Source of the DNA: Blasia pusilla
Lineage: Eukaryota; Marchantiophyta; Marchantiopsida; Blasiales
Direction: 5' to 3'
Length of the DNA stretch: 64,000 nt
NCBI GenBank assembly: GCA_050084515.1
Contig: CM114274.1
Span: 35,030,001 to 35,094,000 of the forward strand
Of this stretch, positions 47,697-57,187 are shown piece by piece. Both the position numbers and the translations under genes were made by a program. The notes beneath the pieces were generated by a model that ran no database searches, was not told the origin of the DNA, and saw nothing but the letters and a program-made list of their open reading frames with translations. Position 1 is the first letter of the stretch. Every line of letters starts with the position of its first letter.

Positions 47697-48806
47697 TCAC
47701 ATACATACATAACATAGACATACATCCATACGTGGAGTCAAACACATCATGTGCCAACCCCTAAAACACCGATCACACACCAACATACGGGTTGCGTTAC
47801 CAGCAGATCCACACAAGATGCACCTCAAGCTAGCACGTATCATGGCTAAGTTGGGGTCAACAGTACCATCCACATTTGGAAGATGACATTGCGCACAATT
47901 ACGCACATGGTCCTTCCAAACAACTCCATCACGACCCTCCAACATGAGAACTCCAGAAGCTAGCACCTCGCGCACTCGTAAAATAGTGCGGTCTGCCGTC
48001 ACATCCAACGTTGTTGGTACAATCTGCTGCAAATACACATAGTCCCCCACATGGAACCTACGAATCGATGGTCGATTATCTCCACCCCGAATGGTTGCAT
48101 ACCGCAACGTTTTCCTATGTTGAGCAATGGCAAGGTTCTCAAAGGCTGTTGGCATAACTCTTCGAAAGAGCTCTGCCCGTTGAGAACACACTCTCATCCA
48201 CATCTCTAGGTCATCAAGCTTCACCACCTCACGAGACTCCCTACAAATTGCTGCTGGCAAGTCTGGATCTCGGCCGTATAACAAAAAATAAGGTGAGAAG
48301 GAAGCCAAGGATGCTTGGCGACTGAACCTATATCCCATGGCTAACCATGGCAACTGAATATCCCAATCTCCAAGATACCCCTTTTGTAGGCCATACTTGC
48401 GCAATGCCCTCTTCACCGTCTGAACCACACGCTCAGCCAAACCATCCGCCTCTGGATGATCTCGAGACGTGGTCCGATGATCAATCAACGCCTTGTCACA
48501 CAAGACTCCATGCGACAACTCCACTAATCCATCCTCCAAAAGGTCCAACGTCCTACTCTGAATCAGGTCCCTCTCCATATCACTATATCGGTAGGGACGA
48601 CGGAAGATTGGCGTATCACTAGCCAAATCAATCCGTATACCTGGTCCAACCAAAGCACCCAACTCCTTCATGCTAAAGGCAAAACAACTCCTATAAGCAC
48701 GTAGGAACTGTGTCAAGCGTCGTTTCTCACCTCTTGTAAGCTTGGGCCCAAGTAATGGCTCCCAAGTCTCCTCCATTGGCACACTAGAGGGAGAGGACGA
48801 TACCAT
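47697..48806 (-). CDS. 369-codon open frame: RT N-terminus fused to integrase C-terminal half and partial PHD finger (element B)
   Basis: Longest open frame in the window. Residues 1-100 are gypsy RT fingers ('SCFAFSMKELGALVGPGIRI', 'RRPYRYSDMERDLIQSR'). At about residue 100 (48506) the sequence jumps in frame into integrase, 'CDKALIDHRTTSRDHPEADG', with the catalytic-type Glu in 'LAERVVQTVKRAL'. It then runs through 'FSPYFLLYGRDPDLP' and 'FHVGDYVYLQQIVP'. Residues 329-358 are the first two-thirds of a PHD finger ('CILCGSAGNATRMLVCDRC', 'GWHMMC'). The final Cys pair is replaced by deletion-joined sequence. RT active site, RNase H and the first integrase Asp residues are absent, so it cannot replicate itself. 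Whether it is translated is unknown. Confidence 0.85.
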   Translation of the reverse strand: MVSSSPSSVPMEETWEPLLGPKLTRGEKRRLTQFLRAYRSCFAFSMKELGALVGPGIRIDLASDTPIFRRPYRYSDMERDLIQSRTLDLLEDGLVELSHGVLCDKALIDHRTTSRDHPEADGLAERVVQTVKRALRKYGLQKGYLGDWDIQLPWLAMGYRFSRQASLASFSPYFLLYGRDPDLPAAICRESREVVKLDDLEMWMRVCSQRAELFRRVMPTAFENLAIAQHRKTLRYATIRGGDNRPSIRRFHVGDYVYLQQIVPTTLDVTADRTILRVREVLASGVLMLEGRDGVVWKDHVRNCAQCHLPNVDGTVDPNLAMIRASLRCILCGSAGNATRMLVCDRCFRGWHMMCLTPRMDVCLCYVCM

Positions 48807-49019
48807 TGGCTGCTACGCAACCCCCTCACAAGATAGTGCACCCTTACGTATACCATCACCTAAGCAAATAACTCCTCCACCAGCATGAGCAACCAACTCC
48901 ACATGCCCAGCCATTACATCCCATTTACTCCAAGGATTCAAAATACTACTCTCCTCACCCCCAGCCGATGCCTCTACCATCCCGGTAGCCATCGAGCTCA
49001 TCTTAAGGGGTGGAAGACC

Positions 49020-50139
49020 CACAGACATAGTCCGAAGTCGACGCAGCTCGGCCATACCAAGACTCAAAATCCAAGTCAAACAATTCAAGTCCATGGCCTG
49101 ACCCAACACATGACGTTGTAAAACCTCAGAAATGGAAGCAACCGCTGTCACACTAGTAGAAAATCCCATCGCACGCTCTCTCTCATCAGCGTTAGGCTCC
49201 ACCAACTGTCGCACATGAGAATCCCATACAAGCCCGGGACCACCTTCCCTTTAGGCATGTTACGAGGGAAAACTCATAAATGCGGGTAGTGCCATCCTAG
49301 GCTGGCCCAAACGGTTCACCACTCCCATGGATGACCGATCAATAACCCTCACCACTTGAGAAAGTCGCCCAGTATCCAAGATACTATCCACTGTAAGGCA
49401 AGGATCCCGTTGCACCGCATCATATGCTCGACGTAGAACCTCCCTAGGCAACAAGTTTGTCCACCACAAGCGTGGACGATGTGCACGCGAGCCAAGTCGC
49501 ACTGCATCCAACAACATCGCTGGTCCAATCCAAGACCGCACCTTATGAACACTCGCCATCATCTGGATCCGAGTGTCACCCAACAATGGAACATTCTCCA
49601 GAATGTAAGCTGGAACACGTGCCTGATGAACGTGAAGATGTCGTAACACCCCTAACATCTCCCAAAAAAATCGAGACCTAGGGTCGTGTAATCCCTCACC
49701 ATGACCAGCACGTGTATGACCCTGACATGGCCATCCAGCAATCACCAAATCCACAGGACCAACCCTCTCAAGGTCATGCGCCCCCAACAATGCAGTGTGA
49801 CGGCAAAGCACGCTGGTACCCACGAATAGTTGATGGCAGCAACAACTCAGGATATCTCCGCATCAATTGACTGATATGTCGGGATGAGACTCTCTGGGTT
49901 GTCTCATCTTGCTCCACATACACGTATCTCCGCACAGGAATACCGGTCTGCAACACTGCAGCCAAACCAGTGCTAATCCCACCAAAGAGATCTAACACAC
50001 AAATGCCCTCCCGCGGATACTGCCATACAATGGGTTTAGTATCTAAAGGGGATAACCCAACAGGACCAGAAGTAGGAGTCTGCCGTGGGGCCTCCTCTTC
50101 CTCGTGAGGTATAACAGCCTCACACCAAGCCTCCTGCAC
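49020..50139 (-). pseudogene. DNMT3-type DNA cytosine-5 methyltransferase encoded by element B
   Basis: Would transfer a methyl group from S-adenosylmethionine to cytosine in DNA. In minus sense: motif I 'ICVLDLFGGISTGL' (about 50004-49963), acidic motif II 'YVYVEQDE', 'DLVIAGWPCQGHTRAG' with catalytic Cys at 49725-49727 (motif IV), 'YILENVPLLGD' (motif VI, about 49600), 'LGSRAHRPRLWWTNL' (motif VIII-like, about 49490), and 'DERERAMGF' with 'RHVLGQAMD' (motifs IX/X, about 49190-49100). The order I to X is that of DNMT3, unlike permuted plant DRM enzymes. The size is about 370 codons, a bare catalytic domain with no PWWP or ADD visible. Breaks are one frameshift near 49815 and two stops near 49255. 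It sits between protease and RT of the polyprotein, and the same layout in A shows it is an element gene, not a chance insertion. Confidence 0.85.
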
Positions 50140-50169
50140 TAGGCGATCAGCCTCCTGCCGTAGTGCACC

Positions 50170-50892
50170 TCATGAACTCCAAAGTGGCACATCCAACGAT
50201 GAGGATGCCACTGCTACAAAACTAGGGACCTCCTCTACCTCGTCATGCATAGGAGAATCCATAGCAGGAACATTACCCTCCAAAAAGTCTCCTGGCCAAG
50301 TGACTACTCCACTAAAACCAGCCACATATGCTAACACCGTTGGGGAAGAACCTCCTAGTTGAGCCCCATAAATAAATCTCACAGAAACCAGGCTCGTACC
50401 TCCATCCCCGGACTACCAACCAGGTCTATAAGACGCAGTCTCAATCCAGTAGTTCATCTGAAAACCCATAGGGTACAATACTGCTCCTCCAACTAGTACA
50501 TCATACGACTCGGCAGATGTGACTGCTGTAGGTACTCCCAACCGGGAGCTATCAGTCGCATGATTTGGTCTAAACTTTACAGACAACTTCTCCCATGTCA
50601 TGAATTGAGACCTATCATTGGCTCCTCCAAGTGATGTTTGAATCTGGAATGGGCAAGGCTCAAGCTCTGACCTCCGAATACCCAAACCAATACATGCCGC
50701 CTTTCCCAACATCAAAGGTTGGGCATCAGATTCTAACAAGACTCTATCTGGTCTATACACCTGTCCTATAGGACTCACCAATCGGAATATCCCACTCCGG
50801 TTGTCCAACATACATACACCAGGTGTAAGCCTCTCACAATCAATGGTTGGCCGGGCTGGTAATGCATCCATCTTTGCCGTGCTGCCTGCCAA
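50170..50892 (-). pseudogene. protease region of element B
   Basis: The frame 50413-50892 contains 'PARPTIDCERLTPGVCMLDN', then 'RVLLESDAQPLMLGKAACIG' at the aspartic-protease active-site position and 'ESYDVLVGGAVLYPMGFQM' near its end. The expected D-S/T-G is ESD here and DSR in A, so the ancestral motif was probably DSG. 50170-50382 continues with no motif I recognise. It is directly upstream of the methyltransferase. Confidence 0.65.
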
Positions 50893-51600
50893 GTAGCACT
50901 GGTACTCAATGCTACACCTGACATAGAGGGTTGCTCCACCGTAACACCCTCATCCACCTCAACACGTGTAGCAGTAACACCCCCACGTTCACACAATGTG
51001 CCTACTAGCTGAAATACATGAGCTAAGTCAACTCCTAAAGCCATCAGCTCCATGGTTGAAAACAATGGGGATCCCAACACTGAAGTTGCCATCCGCAATA
51101 CTGCACTGGAGGCTGCATCCGTGTCTTCTACACACGATGTAGATGCCTTAGTCCCCACTGTCGGTTCAATAGGCTGCATAGGAACCATGGATGGAGTCCT
51201 AAGCACCTCAGACAACAAGAATGACTGGGGAAGCCTAGCCTGCCTCCCAGCCTCATCCCTCTATGGATCCAACTCCACAGTAGCACCATGTGGCTCTGAC
51301 GCTCGAGTGGCTCCTCTCGTAACTGCAGTTGAAGCCTCAACCTGTGTTGCACTCGCCATATAAGAGAGATCATCTCCTCCATAAGAGGTGGAAGCCCCTG
51401 CTCCCGAACCTCGATCTATCTTTGGATACCACCATAGTAGCCAACTCTGCTCCAATTGCTCAATCTCGGACCATAGTCGACTCTGTCGTAGTGGTAGGGG
51501 TAGTAGCCACCCTAGGCTCTCCAACCACTGGTCCACCTCTACCACCTCGGCCTCTCAGAGCTACTCCACCATGGCTGCGACCTGATCTCAACTCTTGATG
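50893..51600 (-). pseudogene. linker between zinc knuckles and protease of element B
   Basis: Open frames 50775-51218, 51128-51382 and 51261-51545 partly overlap in different phases. They contain low-complexity Ser/Thr/Gly-rich sequence and 'SPLFSTMELMALGVDLAHVF', which matches A at 38540-38610 ('APLFSASDVMTLGGTLTEVY'). No catalytic motif. It marks a polyprotein region shared by the family, function unknown. Confidence 0.5.
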
Positions 51601-51609
51601 ATGATCAAA

Positions 51610-52923
51610 GCAATGCTCTCGAGGATGACCTGGTCTCCCGCAATGATCACACTGAAGTTGGGGCCGACTGAGGCCCATGCTCCAAAGTCCGTCTCCCATC
51701 CTCTTGGGGACAAAACCTCCTAACATGATCACCTCCACATGTCCAACATGACTGTCCTTGCCACGGGGCAGCAAATGAAGGCAATGGTCTCTACGCAAGT
51801 GTCCCTCTATGACTTGACTGAGGTCGTGTGTACCCCCCACAACTCCCACTACTACTACCACCACCACTACTACGAGATTGTGAGGTGGGCTGCTAAACAC
51901 GAGAAGTAGTAGTTGTATCCCCACTGAATGCGGATGTCACCACTCTCTCCTTCACCATTTTAAGCTCAATCTTCTCATATAGAGCAAACACATGGGTCAA
52001 TGTGGGTGAATCATCACTCATAAGAGTAGCATCACGTACCTTGCGGCACAACTCTCTGTCCAAGATCCCATACCAAAACTGGACTTCTTGAGCCTCAATC
52101 ACACCCTGGGTAAGTAAACTTCTTGAGCCTCAGTCACACCCTCGGTAACTGAAATCAAGCGTCACATAAGAGTGTTTGCCTCACGAAGACTCTCACCAGT
52201 CTTTCGCTCAAATTCTTGGAGACTCCTCAACTTCTCTGTCTTCACTCCCTGATAGTTCTTCTTCAACCTCTTGAAGAACTCTGCAACCGGGCTGAACGAT
52301 GGTGGGACACTAGTACCTCCACTAGAACCCCCACTAGTACCTCCATGGGTACCTCCACTAGTACCCCTACTCCGGCTCGTACTTGTACCACTCAACATTG
52401 GGCTGGCTGGCATAGTAGGAGCACTGCTACCAATACCACCATGGGTGATAGACACATAGCCTGGAGACCAATATTATCTCCACGCCTCAATCTCAACAAC
52501 ATGGTCCTTCCTAAACTTATGGTTATCATCCATGGGTGGTCCCTCCAAGTGTTGAAACAACCCCTTCCAAGCCAAGAAGGATGTAAACAACGTGGCGTTC
52601 CACAACATCTGCATATCACACCACGTATCAAACGCTAGCATGAAGTCCTCCTACTCAATGGAGCCCACTGCAACCGAGTATCTTCGTGGGCCCTTCATGG
52701 CCCCATATATCCTGTCTATGTCCCAAATCAATGGAGCTGCAACACTCAATAACAACGTAGAAGACTCGATGTTTGGAACACCCTCGTCCTCCTCTTCATC
52801 AACCGTCGGAAGTGGAAAAGGTAGCCGATACCTCAATCCACTCCGTGTAAAACCACCACTGTCCGCACCACAGTCCCCAACCAGACTAGTCGGACTCGTA
52901 GCACCTAAAAATATCACTTGCAT
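51610..52923 (-). pseudogene. gag and double zinc knuckle of element B
   Basis: Starts with 'APLIWDIDRIYGAMKGPRRY' and 'VAVGSIE' (52651-52923), equivalent to the gag start of A and F. It continues with 'FKRLKKNYQGVKTEKLRSL' and 'GESLREANTLM' (52162-52455) and a Thr/Gly/Ser-rich insert encoded by 'actagt/acctcc' repeats (52305-52380). Zinc knuckle 1, 'CWTCGGDHVRRFC' (51749-51710), has the unusual CX2CX3HX4C spacing. Knuckle 2, 'CDHCGRPGHPREHC' (51651-51610), is canonical CX2CX4HX4C. Frameshifts and stops interrupt gag several times. Confidence 0.75.
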
Positions 52924-52929
52924 GGAGAG

Positions 52930-53942
52930 ACTACACCGTACTATGCGCTAGAGGTTCGTCAACCAAAAACCTGAGATGCATAAAGCGCCTAACACATCTC
53001 CGAACAACACCAAATGAGCTACATCAGTGTGTGCACTGACATAGTTAAGAACTCAGCTGTTAAGCGTCTTCCAAGCATAATAGCCCAAAGATAGATGACC
53101 AATTATGCAACACTCAAACCACAAATCCTGCAAAAATTGCCTCACGCCCAAGCAAGCAAGCTTGCTTGCTTGCTCCTTGCTCCTTACTCCGCCTCTCAAG
53201 CCCACTCGCCCCGAGCTACCACGAGTTGCCTCGAAGCCTCAAAACGCCTAGAAATGCTCGAGACATGCCCTGTTCGCCATACTTTGCCATGCTTCGCTAT
53301 GGAGAGAGGCCCAACCAGGGCGCCCCCAACCGGATAGGCGTCTCCAACAACGGACGAATCACCAACCAACTAGCCCCTCCGTCTGCAATTACTCCACAAA
53401 TCCTCGACCAAAATTGAATCTTTTTCAACCTGAATTCAACTGGCCACCATACCTATCTCTCCACAAAAAATCAACTACAACCAAGATCTATACTCTGAAT
53501 ATTGTCCATACACCTCTAGAATCGCAAATCCGACAGCACTTCCGCCCAGATTCATGCACACAGAAATCCGCAACGTTCTACACACTCAAGCAGATAGCTT
53601 CACATGAATCACAATAAAGCAGCAATAGGAACCTCTCACCTGATCTGGATGAACTTCAACAGAGCTTCCGCACTCCAAGCTCTCCACATCAGAAAACCGT
53701 CGAACATGAAACAGAATCTTCAATCCTTGATAACTTCCAACTCCCTTGACAAAATCCAACGATCTAAAGCGCGTTGGAAAGCTCTCAACAAGGCGCTTCT
53801 TTTCCAACTAGCCACGCACCAGATTCCTACCTCCAACATAGGCCACAAGCCACGAACATCCATGGTTGAGTACACAATCAGCCCTAACCAGATCCTACTA
53901 ATCCACAATCGGAGCTACCATCGATCTACTCTAGTTCTTTGA
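52930..53942 (-). other. 5' leader of element B
   Basis: Lies between the gag start and the 5' LTR core. It has no similarity that I can see to the leaders of A and F. It contains a perfect 24-base palindrome at 53149-53172 built from 'caag' and 'cttg' units. Open frames 53095-53417 and 53604-53942 have no motif. Confidence 0.45.
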
Positions 53943-54310
53943 GTGAAATCCGTGAAAGACCTATTGTCATGAAATACATATAGAATCACATAAAATTGAG
54001 CCAAACCCACTCCACGATGGAAGAATCCAGGTCGAAGCTTGCGGGAACCACCATAGCCAAGAGCTCTACCACTACCAAGGCTAACTCTCAACGCAACAGG
54101 CTGAACTCAAAGAACTAACTATTTTTTGAGTGCACTCCACACTATATCCTCCAACCTAAGAGCGGGCCCTACTGGAAAAGACACCCTCAACGGAGTAACC
54201 CCCAACCCTATGTATGAAACCGCATCTCTACCTAGACACTACGGCCCTACATAAGGTATGACTTCTACTAGCACACTATACTCTATGATATAATTCGTAT
54301 GGTCATGACA
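53943..54310 (-). repeat. 5' LTR core of element B
   Basis: Matches 47276-47643 with few differences and ends with 'ggtcatgaca' before the GCCTT duplication at 54311. The part of the 3' LTR beyond 47276 has no counterpart here, so one LTR has been altered by recombination. Confidence 0.75.
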
Positions 54311-54780
54311 GCCTTCATTGCATAGTTTAGGAGTTGGCGTGACTCACAGCGGGCTAGTAACTCTAGAGAGTTCAACCCGTTTACAGCATGGAACAATATG
54401 TTCGAGCATAAGCTCTCATGGACGATTACCATAAGTTCTCCCGCGGATATGCCTAGGAGATTGAGGCACAGGGACTCTATAATTTGGGTTAAAGAACGCC
54501 CCGGTTGAGTTTCAGAGGGTTATGGATAGGATCTTGGTAGGTCTGGATTTTGTTAGGTGTTATATTGATGACATCGTAGTCTTTAGCGCCAAGGTTGACG
54601 AGCATGAGCGACATCTAGAGGAGGTGTTTCGACGATTGCAATTACATGGCCTGAAGCTACATCCAGACAAGTGCAAGTTCTTCTACGACCAGATTGAGTA
54701 ATTGGATCATACGATATACCCTAGGGGCCTTGGTGTGCAACAGACAAAGGTAGAGGCTATTTCCTGCATTCCATGCCCTA
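54311..54780 (+). pseudogene. gag remainder of F fused to RT
   Basis: 54311-54480 continues gag of F ('cattgcatagtttaggagtt', then an 'SREFNPFTAWNNMF' reading). At about 54482 it jumps to RT: 'FGLKNAPVEFQRVMDRILVG', catalytic 'CYIDDIVVFSAKVDEHERHL' and 'LHPDKCKFFYDQIE'. Everything between (zinc knuckles, protease, methyltransferase, RT fingers) is deleted in F. Confidence 0.75.
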
Positions 54781-55079
54781 TAGATGCATGGTGTGTGATC
54801 AAGTTCGAGCATCGTTCAATGCTCCAACTCCACAGTTGCATCCACTTCCGATCATGGGTGATGGTCGGGCACTTCTCGAAGTGGATAGAGCTGGTTGCAT
54901 TTCCTGACAAAGCGAGTGAGAGAGTAGCGTATGCCTCCCTAGATCGAGTGTTGAGTCATTACGGTGCACCAGCTGAGGTGTTGAAACACCAGGATACATT
55001 GTTCCTCGGGGTATTTCAGACCATGTGTGATCAGGCACTGATCGACCATCGCACTACTTCGCGAGATCATCCTTTGGCG

Positions 55080-56113
55080 TGTCGTGCGCCTACTCTCCTT
55101 GAACGTTAATCTTGTTTGTTGCGGAAGCGTGCGTTCAGTAGGTCACGCTCTCAACGCTGATCTGCATCCAAACACGAACTTCGGTTAGTCGGGTCTTGGA
55201 TCAATCAGCGGGATTACTTTCCGAGTTCTCGTCTTGGACTCTCTCTTCAAGCTCAACCTTCCTAGTTTCGCGGTTTCCAACACGGGCAAGTCTCGAAAGA
55301 CTTGGGACAAACTTTCTGGTCGGTTCAGGAACCTGAAACGGCGTTTCGCGCCTAGCGGTTCCAACTGTCCGATGAACATCCAATGAGTTCCTCACCAAGA
55401 CTCGCATGAAGTGAATCTCGGGTTGGAATCCAAGTGTGGCGTACAAAGTCCACTCCCTTGGATCAGGTTTGGGTTTCGGGTTTCCGCGCCAAACTCCCGT
55501 TTCATCCCGTGCCTCTGAAACGCCGTTTGGCGCCCAAAGTGGGGTTTCATTTCCCGAGACATCTCAGAGAAGGTACTCCCCTTACTAGTACTTCTGGGGA
55601 TCTCCGGGGGCCCCCTACATTTAGGGAAAGATACCCGGGCCCCTCCAATTGGCCCTCAACCCGATTTCTCTCTGAATCGTTTTCGGCCAATATCTCAGCT
55701 TGTACTTATGCGTTTGCTGAGATCTTTAGTGCGTTGGAAGCGTCTCAAGATCAGCTTTCCAACGCGCCCTTATTTGTCCCGAACGCATCTCGAAGCTCAA
55801 CGTTATGGTCCTAAACACAGTCAGATTCTCCCAAACGCTAGTCGTGTTCCAAACTGGTTCTCACCTCTTTGGCAACCAACCTCCAAGACTCAACTCATCT
55901 CAAGTCTCGGCTCGCGTTTGGTCTAGGTTTCCTGGTCGCGACCACTAACGCATGAAACGCACAACTCTGTTTTGCGTTTCGTCTCTTAGACTTTTCCAAG
56001 AGACTCTTCCAAACGCCTCTCCAAAGCGCAAACCTCGCGGCGTGAGTTCCTTTGAGTTCTGATGTTTCGCTTGGCGCGTATTTGGTGTTGTTTGGTTATG
56101 AGGGTGCAACATC
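55080..56113 (-). mobile_element. solo chromovirus LTR inside integrase of F
   Basis: Fourth copy of the 1.0-kb LTR, same orientation as that at 31092. It starts 'tgtcgtgcgcctactctcc' and ends 'tatgagggtgcaacatc'. The target duplication TGGCG is at 55075-55079 and 56114-56118, and removing the LTR restores the integrase codons 'HPLAYGLAEW'. It retains a separate 'gggggcccccta' variant near 55610 shared with the solo LTR at 18425. Confidence 0.88.
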
Positions 56114-56741
56114 TGGCGTATGGACTAGCGGAATGGGTTGTGCACACGGTGAATAGAGGAATACGCAAGTATGGCTTGCAGAGAGGTCACCTAGGAGATT
56201 GGGACCTTCAGTTGTCGTGGTTGTCGATGGGATACAGATTTGGTAGGTATGCATCCTTAGCCTCTTTCTCACCGTACTTGTTGCTTTATGGCCGAAAGCC
56301 AGATTTACCAGCGGCCATTTGTCAAGATACTGGTGAGGTATTGAACCTTGATGACCATGATGTATGGATGCGAGAATGTTCTCAGAGGTCTAAGTTGTTT
56401 CGAAGAGTGATGCCCATGGCGTTTGAGAACTTGGAAATTGCGCAACATCGGGTTACGTTGAGATATGTGACTATTCGGGAAGGTGGTTATCGACCTACTA
56501 TCCTGAGGTTTCATCAGGAAGACTATGTCTACTTGTAGCAGACGGCACCCACGATGTTGGATGGGACTGCAGGGCGCACCATCTTGAGAGTGCGTGAGGT
56601 TTTGCCATCCGGTGTTCTCTTATTGGAGGCACGCGATGGTATGGTTTGGAAGGACCATATGCATAACTGTGCGCCATGTCATCTTCTGAACATTGACGGT
56701 ACGTTGATCCGAGCTTAACAATAGTTCTTGCACGCTTGCGG

Positions 56742-56876
56742 TGTATGTTGTGTGGTTCCGCCCATGGTGCAACCACTATGCTAGTCTGTGATGGGTGTTT
56801 GAGAGGATGGCATATGGCATGTTTGATGCCACCTTTCACTAGGGTTCCTCAGGGACGATGGATGTGTCCCAGATGT
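56742..56876 (+). other. complete PHD finger (C4HC3) at the integrase C-terminus of F
   Basis: Forty-five residues with spacing C-x2-C-x11-C-x2-C-x4-H-x2-C-x14-C-x2-C. Readable parts are 'CMLCGSAHGATTMLVCDGC', 'LRGWHMACLMPPFTRVP' and 'GRWMCPRC', ending three bases before TAA. All eight zinc ligands and the hallmark Trp two residues before the penultimate Cys are present. PHD fingers bind the histone H3 tail; here it takes the place that the chromodomain holds in chromoviruses. B has the same finger, truncated. Binding specificity cannot be read from the sequence alone. Confidence 0.88.
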
Positions 56877-56882
56877 ACATAA

Positions 56883-57187
56883 AGTAGGTTGTTCTACATT
56901 CCGACTTGTGTCTACGACATGGGTGACAAGAAGACAACTAATGATGGGGCCACATGAGCACCCGGCCTTCTTGCTCTTAGCGTCCGAGAGATGTATGTCA
57001 TGGTAGGTAGGGATAGATGGCTATCTGGAGTTAGAGGGATCTAACCACCAACTAGGGGGGCAATTGGAGATATTTTGGTACTTCTTGTCTTATTTTCTGG
57101 ATACCATGAGTGAGCATGGGATCGTGCGTGTTCGTGTGTGTGCGTTCAGTTTCGACGATGTATGTTGTGTAGCGATGTGTATGTGCA
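56883..57187 (+). other. 3' internal end of element F with polypurine-like tract
   Basis: Non-coding. It holds 'actaggggggcaattggaga' (about 57048), a polypurine-like tract homologous to that of O. About 125 bp later comes the LTR-terminal-like motif 'gatgtatgttgtgtagcgat' ending 'gcacgaca' at 57186, directly before the LTR start at 57188. Confidence 0.5.

Larger units (their letters stand above)
47159..54310 (-). mobile_element. gypsy element B, with the best-preserved methyltransferase
   Basis: A 7.15-kb element in gag of F with target duplication GCCTT (47154-47158, 54311-54315). In minus sense: 5' LTR (54310-53943), leader, gag (52923 down), two zinc knuckles (51749-51610), protease (50892-50413), cytosine methyltransferase (50139-49020), RT N-terminus fused to integrase and a partial PHD finger (48806-47733), 3' LTR (47643-47159). 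The LTRs share about 366 bp; their remaining parts differ. RT palm, RNase H and the first part of integrase are deleted. Confidence 0.8.
54845..56882 (+). pseudogene. integrase plus C-terminal PHD finger of element F (split by a solo LTR)
   Basis: The core reads 'VGHFSKWIELVAFPDKASER' and 'LDRVLSHYGAPAEVL'. The second catalytic Asp is lost ('KHQDTLF'), then 'CDQALIDHRTTSRDHPLA' follows. It is cut at 55079 by the chromovirus LTR and resumes at 56119 with 'YGLAEWVVHTVNRGIRKYGL', holding the catalytic-type Glu. The C-terminal part 'FSPYLLLYGRKPDLPAAI' and 'FHQEDYVYL' is followed by a TAG (56536) where B has CAG. One base is missing near 56701, after which the frame continues into the PHD finger and stops at 56880. 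It is closely similar to B over this length. Confidence 0.85.

Noticed and set aside
47697-47822. Intact PHD finger in element B
   Set aside because: The last Cys pair and the preceding loop are replaced by sequence joined through a deletion. Only F has a complete finger.
49260-50139. Bacterial restriction-modification or phage methyltransferase
   Set aside because: The motif spelling is DNMT3-like, the gene is embedded between gypsy protease and RT, and no restriction enzyme or bacterial context exists.
49260-50139. Plant DRM-type methyltransferase
   Set aside because: DRM enzymes have motifs VI-X before I-V. Here motif I precedes IV, VI, VIII and X.
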